A stretch of 64,000 bases of DNA, taken from positions 67,261,522-67,325,521 of the forward strand of contig OX104117.1 in assembly GCA_944474755.1 (NCBI GenBank), in the 5' to 3' direction. The notes beneath the pieces were generated by a model. The model was not told where the DNA came from, searched no databases, and was given only the letters and a program-made list of their open reading frames with translations. The DNA is from Limnoperna fortunei. Lineage: Eukaryota; Mollusca; Bivalvia; Mytilida; Modiolidae. Within the stretch, counting starts at the first letter, position 1, and every line of letters begins with the position of its first letter. Positions 57,771 through 64,000 of this stretch are shown here, piece after piece. The translations under genes were made by a program, and so were the position numbers.

Positions 57771-59820
57771 CTGAAAATAAACATACAGTCTGTTGTTTTG
57801 TGGTTTATTGCAAACACGAACTGTTCTTTTGACATAATTGGTTTGAATCATCCGTTAAACAGACAACTAATTGATTAAGCTAAGGTATTCTGTAAAGAAA
57901 TTACTCTATTATAATTAGGATCAGAATTATAACATGATTTGAAAATGAAAATCATGAAACACTTTCTTCCGCTTTACGATATTTTCCTGTTTCCTTAACT
58001 GTACATGCAACTACAGTGTTGTATTTGATCATTTTATTTGAAATAAGGTCAGAACGCATTATTTAGTTTAAATTTTACCTCGTTTATACGATAAGGTTAA
58101 TCAGTTTTTATTTTACTATTATGTTTTGTCCTCTATTTTTTCTGTTTTTTTCTTGACATGAAAGTGAGCAACAATTTTTACAATATTAACGCAGGGACAG
58201 TCTATACTAACTAGACAGTCTATACTAACTAGTTAGTATAGACTGTCCCTGATTAACGTGTATCCTTGAGCTGATCTTTTTCCTCATTTTTTCCATTTTC
58301 TAAGAATAGACTTCTATAGATCGTTCTAATATTGTTTTTTGTCTGTTGTCACAAATGTTCTTTTTATACAAATATTTCTTTTTCTTAACCAACTTTTCTT
58401 ATTTTTTACATATTTTAATGTAATGATGTTTGTTACTCAAATTGTGTGGTTAAGACCTCATCCAATATCCAATACTGTAACAGTTTTATAGATCGGCGAT
58501 CAGACAATGGTTTTATTTGTTTTCTTCCCTATCGTGTTGTAGATAATGTAGTTTCACCCATCAATAGTTAATTTAGCGACGGTTACATCTAATATGTCCT
58601 AAAAATTTGGAAATTAAAGATAACATCAGCAACACTATGTCCTGCCAAGGAAAGTTTGGGAACAAATAGCTTTTCGGTCTGTTCGTACGTTCCATCCCAC
58701 CTCAGGTTTACCTACTGAAGCAGTACACAGTTACAACATGATGAGTTCTCCTCAATGGCATCATTCTGTAGGCAGGAGCCTAATATTTCGCAAAAGAGTT
58801 ATCTTAAAAAAGGGAGGTATCTACCAATAAATGGTGAGCGGGACGTCAGTTGCCGAGACGCCATTTTCTTGCTGATGTCTTTTTTCTTGTTATTGATAAC
58901 GATATGATCTCGTGAATAAACGCAAGTTAAAATGAATCTTGAACATAATTGATCTAAATATGTGTATCTTTTACATGTCCTGAATGCAGTGTAAATATAA
59001 CTTGACCATCACAGGTCTCAGAAATAATCAATAATCGTTACTTGTTATGACTGTTATGCATATCACGACTCCCCTTCAATACCAATCCTAAGCCGCAAAT
59101 AACGGACAATGAAAAAGGCCCAATGACGGATCACCTGCCAAATTATTGAAAATAAATTATTTTTTTATTACAATATAATCGAAATATTGGAATAAATAGT
59201 TTTTGTCTTCAAATTAAAATTCACTGTGTATAAGAATATATTATTTCTTCTATACTATATGGTAATAGCCCAAAAAGGGAAAAGGTGACCTAGAGCGCTG
59301 ATGTCGTAGCACTCTAAGTCCGGGTCCGCCCGATTTTTGTCTGCATTTATAGGTCCGGGTGTAACGTAAGATAAGTAATTCCATTGTAAACTCCCGTGCA
59401 GACAACTTTTCCTTTAAAATACCAATTTACTTTAACATTACCAATTAAACTTGAATATTTAGATTCAGCAAAACATGTATACACCTGGAAAAAAGTTAAG
59501 CACCCGATAGATTTATTTTCAAGTCATACACATTCGAACACCTTTGGACTGCCATTTGCTTTAAATTTGTATAGCCAACAAAAATATGCATTATTGAGCA
59601 CAATGTACCATTATTTTAACAAAAAACTCATTATTTTATTTACATATCGTTTGATCAAAATATGGACGGTCTTTGCTATTTCACGTAGTCTTTAAAAAGT
59701 ATTGTCACCAAAAGCTCTAAACTGTTTTCTAATTGTCCAATCACATTTGAAAACGTCAACCATAAACTCCAAATTGATAATTAGCCGTCGAAGGATCAAT
59801 ATCGGGAAACTCCACCGTCA
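57771..59820. other. Intergenic, one palindrome
   Basis: No gene recognised. Holds the 34-bp perfect palindrome at 58216-58249. The remainder is AT-rich with no domain; the open frame at 59396-59695 has no recognisable features. Confidence 0.5.
58192..58252. repeat. Perfect palindrome with an extra direct copy of one arm
   Basis: GACAGTCTATACTAACT followed by its exact complement gives a 34-bp loopless palindrome (58216-58249). The same arm, preceded by GG, is repeated directly just before it (about 58195-58215). The outer CAGGGACAG / CTGTCCCTG extend pairing of the first and last arm. Confidence 0.9.
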
Positions 59821-59825
59821 ACATG

Positions 59826-60195
59826 AATGACTGCTGCAACCCTGCGTCGCATACTGCAGAAAGGTGTCATATTTGTTGAAGCGTTATCTGTCGCCATTCC
59901 CGGTTTAATTAAACTTCTAAATGTTGCAAGTTCTGTGGAGGAGGTTCCAGAGCTTGTAATCGCCTACCCAATTGATCCCATAGATGCTCTGTTGGGTTGA
60001 GATCTGGACTTCTTGCAAGAGTTGTTACAGCTTCGTTTTCCAGCGATCATCCTTACTGCCATGTAACGATGAGATCTAGCGTTGTAATCCATGAAAACAG
60101 ATCTTGACGCCTGGGTGTACTTTTTGCAATCAAGGTTAGCATTGATTGTTACCAAAGCCAGTTTGCAATCAAGATACAGCCCCACATCATAACTG
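59826..60195 (-). pseudogene. Tc1-like transposase, C-terminal half (disrupted)
   Basis: On the - strand, translated blocks match Tc1 transposases: VMMWGCI-type start near 60190, SVFMDYNARSHR (second catalytic Asp region), RSQPN-x-ASM-x-S-IG (a worn S-P-D-L-N-P-I-E-H motif), then LGRRLQALEPPPQNLQ. Frame breaks are present. The N-terminal half lies at 60515-60960 beyond an insertion. Confidence 0.8.
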
Positions 60196-60505
60196 AGGGG
60201 GTCTAGAGGGGATCAATTAACAGGTTAAAAATTTTTCATTTTTCGCAAAACAGAAAACAGTAAATTTAAAATAATGATAACAGATAACAACAATTTACAT
60301 GAGAAAACAGACAACAGTTCAAAAATCGAAAAAAAAACAGATATCAGCAGAATCTCATCGAAGGGCAATAGTATTAACAGCAAACAGGGTTTTTTCATTA
60401 TAACAGTTAATAACAGTGTCATTTTTTTAGAAAACAGATAACAAGTAATGGTGGAAAAACAGTAAACAGTTGCTTTATTAAAAAAAGTTGTAAAAATGCA
60501 GCAGT
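60196..60505. mobile_element. Insertion rich in AACAGATAACAG motifs (copy 1)
   Basis: Splits the Tc1-like transposase. It begins GGGGGTCTAGAGGGGATCA and continues with ATTAACAGG, AAAACAG and AGATATCAGCAGAAT. A second copy of its first roughly 190 bp is at 61771-61960. The Tc1 segment between WSDKSRF and the VMMWG block is missing, so the event included a loss. Confidence 0.65.
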
Positions 60506-60514
60506 TACATGGAG

Positions 60515-60960
60515 TTAAAATCGGCTCTTATCCGACCAGTGTACTCGTCGCCAGGTTCTAAGGTTCCAATTTCGTCTTGCTCTCCAACAGGCCAACCTAT
60601 CCCTGCGAAGGCGATCATCAAGCATTGGGCGTTTAATGACTCTCCTTGACTTCAGTCCTGCAGTTTTAAGACGATTTCGTACTGTTCTAGCTGACAGATT
60701 ACGACCTGGTAACCATTGTTGCTTGAGACCGGTGCTTGTTGCAAACGGATGTCGCCTACTCAATCCAGTAAGGCTTCAATTTTCCCGTTGGGTTGGCACA
60801 GATGGTCGACCAGATCGGGAACAGCCTTTAACAACTTGCGTGGCACCGTGTCTTCAGACCAAACGACTAATGACTGTATAATGATAGCCAAGCTGACGTC
60901 CTATTGACTTCTAAGACATACCAGTGGAATGCATGCCGATTATTGCCATCTCTATACTTC
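60515..60960 (-). pseudogene. Tc1-like transposase, N-terminal half (disrupted)
   Basis: On the - strand: a HTH with GCSRSGRPS linker (AT-hook-like GRPR variant), then LSARTVRNRLKTAGLKSRR (second HTH) and the start of the DDE domain, HWSDKSRF (first catalytic Asp). Stops and a shift occur upstream near 60770-60900. Family: Tc1/mariner. Confidence 0.85.
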
Positions 60961-61259
60961 TGAAATTCGCCTCCTTACCATGCTTACTTTAAATGATTTG
61001 GCAATTAGAAATTCAGGATTTAAATAGCGATATGTTGCACGAAAAATAGTTCCCTTTGTCTTTGAACGTGATGACAATGGTACGGTTGGATTTTTCTCTT
61101 TCTGTGATCAGAAATTCGTTTATAAATAAATTTTTGCAGCTATGTATAGAATTACCGTTCGTGGGATATAAACCTTTATTACACTCACTTCAATTTTTAC
61201 ACCCCTTTTTGTTACAACTGAACATTTATGACGTTTAAGTGGTTCCTTAAATGGTGTCA

Positions 61260-61640
61260 GATGATAGTCATTAGTACGGCCAATAGTTCCAAACAGTTTT
61301 AGTTTTTTATTATCGAGTCCTAAACCAATAAAATGTACAGCTTTTAGGTTCGCCTTTCCAATAAATTCAATAGGCCCGGACCCATACTATTTACAGTTTA
61401 CTGGTCTACCTTTTTTATTTGTTTTAACAGCCCCAACCCATACATTGTACAGTTAAAGGTCCGACTTTCCAAGTTAAGTTTAAGCCAGTGAACCATGAAA
61501 TTTCCTATGGGTCCGCATTTCTTACAAAAATTTGTGCATGGGCCTGGAGCCCTAAAATTTACATTTATTCGTCAGCTTTTCATAGAAATTTTATAGCCAG
61601 GACCCATACAATGTACAGTTTACTGGTCTGCTTATTTATT
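61260..61640. repeat. Worn tandem-like GGACCCATACA blocks
   Basis: GGACCCATACTATTTACAG, CAACCCATACATTGTACAG and GGACCCATACAATGTACAG occur at about 61378, 61434 and 61609, two of them followed by TTTACTGGTCT. Spacing is irregular; ends are not resolved. Confidence 0.5.
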
Positions 61641-61770
61641 AATTTTTATGCAATTTAAAGCATAGGAACGCACGAAAACAGTATAACTGCGGAAGTGATT
61701 AAAATATACGCAGAAATAAAGTTTAAAGAGATAATGATACTCGTTGGACAATTAGATAATAGACATTGAT

Positions 61771-61960
61771 GAGGGGGGATAGAGGGGTCCATTAACAGGG
61801 TAAAAAGTTTTTATTTTTCCTAAAACAGATAACAGTAAATGTAAAATAATTATACAGATAACAGAAATTTACATGAGAAAACAGAAAACATTGAGTTCAA
61901 AAATTGAAAAAAAACAGATATCAGCAGAATTACGTCGAAGGGCAATACGGCGAGAAAATG
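61771..61960. mobile_element. AACAGATAACAG-rich element (copy 2)
   Basis: About 190 bp matching 60198-60390 in the same orientation, with the same order of blocks (AGAGGGGTCCATTAACAGGG, ACATGAGAAAACAGA, AGATATCAGCAGAAT, CGAAGGGCAATA). Related AACAGTTAACAGTG sequence continues at 62090-62150. Confidence 0.7.
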
Positions 61961-62429
61961 CATACATTAATCAGTGTTTCCATAGTAATTACAGGTAGTA
62001 TGTCATTGAGATCTTTTGTATATTCCTCCATTCATAGGAAGACTTAGTTACATTATAAAAAGTGCTGAATAAAATGAATTAACAGATAAAAGAGAACAAA
62101 ATCTGTAAAACAGTTAACAGTGATATTACTATTACATGTAACAGCAAACAGGTTGCCCAAAACACATTAACATAAAAGATTAAGTCCTCCTCAATGATCT
62201 GCGGTATAGACTCGTGCATATTTAAGGTTCCAGGCATGTTTACTGAGACCAACGATGCGATCACATTCCTTTCTCGTTTCCTTACAAAATATGGTGACAC
62301 TTAAAGTGTATGCCACTGAAATCTTCCATATTTTAAGTGGCGCAATGGATTCAATGGTCTTCTTGGACTCAATACTGATAAGATATGTGTTTGATAATAC
62401 AGATAACAAGATATGAAGTACCCAAAAGC

Positions 62430-64000
62430 ATCGAGCTCTATTATCACTTAATTATGGGTCGCATACCTTAAAATGTATAATTAATCGATAATATTATGAT
62501 CCTTATATATATCGAAATAATCAAATCTACAGTGTTTCATTTTATTCTATCAAAGTTGAAATCCGTAAAGTATATGAAATCGGAACTCGCTTCTGTCTGA
62601 CTGACTGTTATCAATTCTTGCAGAAATCATAGGACTTTAATAAATTAAATTTGCATCTGGTATCATTTACTTTACCAAATATTATAATTTAAGTTTTACT
62701 CAAGATTATCTGTATTACTCAATTCGGCAATGTTCGTTTGCAACTCATTGTACAATGTTATGTTGATCATCAACTTGTCTCGTAATTTACTTGTGTTCGG
62801 AAAGCGTCGTGTTTGAATACTTTGTAAATAATTTACAATCATCAAAGAAAAACAAATTGTTTCTATTTATATGAGGATGAATTTTACCGAACAACTTAAT
62901 TGTATATAAATTAATTGAAATATAACATAGTATTAATTTGTTTCCGTTTACGACTTTTCAAAAGCTTAACGACACAGTTTGAATTTTTCTAAGTGTGTTT
63001 GAATGAAGGTTAAGGTCAGTTTAAGCAATTTTTCAGCTAGATCACGGCGTCTAGTTTTGTAATGACTAAATAAAAAATATTGAAATCTATGTATGACTTT
63101 GTCCTTGAGATTTACAAAGAAGTATCATTGGAGATTTCTCGAAATTTGAAAAAGCAAATTTCAACGAAATTCGAAAGTGTGTACAACTTTAATTGGGAAC
63201 ATAAAATTTGCATATGACATAAACTACTAGTGGTGGAAACGCCCCAATCCTTGTGGTTCTTTGTTAATTCAAACTAGATACTATCAATAAAAATCATTAT
63301 CTGTAAAAAAATATTCACCTATTTATATTTCAAAGTTCATAATTTTTATATACGTAGGCAAAAGTATATTGAATAATATGAAATCTTTTGACGTTTGAGT
63401 GACTATTTTAATTAGATCATAAAAATTTTATACAAAATTCAAATGGTTGTCTTCGTTTTCCTGTCTAATGATTTTTAAAAGCTAATCTAGACCGTATTCG
63501 TAAATGTCATTAGCTATGAAAATATGCAGCAATTTATTGACAGTTTATACTTTATGTTAACGTTTGCAGATGCACTGCATAAGATGAAAGCTTACTACGA
63601 TTTAGTGACTTTTTAAAACTAGATCAAACATATTTAATTTCTTTAATAATAACTCAACGAAAGATAAGAAATCAACAAAAATTTACACAAAAAGAACTTT
63701 CATGTACATGTATTTAATAGGCCACAAAGAATATATCAATATGGTTTGAAAGCTCATTCAGACGGAAACATAATTTAGTATTGGTAATCCAGATTAATAA
63801 AATGTGCATGATTATTTTTCAAAAGTAAACTTTATTCCGCTTTCGTATTATTTTTAACTTCCATGAAAATATAGCTAACCTTTGGATTAATGATTTCATT
63901 AATTAATTGGTTGCTTTACGTTGCGCGAGCAGTATTTCAGCTAGCTATATTCAGTACAAGAACAAGTTAACAAACAATGAATCAACGGGAAAGGGGAAGG
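62430..64000. other. AT-rich, no gene recognised
   Basis: No supportable exon or transposase. A short worn SINE body piece (AGCAATTTTTCAGCTAGATC, ACGGCGTCTAG) lies at about 63020-63057 in minus orientation. Confidence 0.5.

Overview
The window looks like nuclear DNA of an invertebrate animal, most likely a bivalve mollusc (inference). It is AT-rich. Two host genes are cut into short exons with normal GT-AG introns. The rest is mostly transposable-element debris, tRNA-derived SINEs and tandem-repeat-bearing elements. No prokaryotic gene, CRISPR array or standard tRNA/rRNA gene was seen.

Two host genes can be assembled exon by exon with consistent reading phase. (1) The 3' part of an IQ-motif gene (best match IQCE) is on the + strand at 2895-13326: ten exons and about 439 residues, with the 5' part upstream of the window. 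(2) A complete-looking FASTK-family (FASTKD-like) mitochondrial RNA-binding protein gene is on the - strand at 46007-26135: one 2.26-kb first coding exon plus five small exons, about 932 residues, with FAST-type and RAP domains at the C-terminus. The genes converge tail to tail, with about 12.8 kb of repeats between them.

Layout. 1-2640: direct repeat and a SINE fragment. 2895-13326: IQCE-like exons, with a pogo-like MITE and a 146-bp tandem-core element in its last introns. 13327-16490: probable 3' UTR and flank. 16493-21250: a 158-bp tandem element, a 27-bp minisatellite split by a hAT-like insertion, and a 165-bp tandem element. 21480-24950: decayed LINE. 26135-46018: FASTKD-like gene, whose introns carry a head-to-head pair of tandem elements, a TTAA MITE, hairpin elements, SINEs and 165-bp and 161-bp arrays. 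46.6-49.75 kb: SINEs and a second copy of the 146-bp element. 49.75-55.65 kb: a probable 5.9-kb pogo/Tigger-type element with a broken transposase carrying a C-terminal PHD-like zinc finger. 55.7-64 kb: long hairpins, a third 146-bp-family relic, and a Tc1-like transposase split by an insertion.

The most unusual pattern is a set of at least eight tandem-bearing segments with unit lengths of about 146-168 bp, close to nucleosome/chromatosome size. Many are closed by terminal hairpins or short inverted repeats, and several have GTCC/GGAC runs. Three otherwise different unit families share the motif TGACCTTGA, an extended nuclear-receptor half-site. Three long hairpins whose loops lie around a CCGA-type core form a second possible undescribed group.
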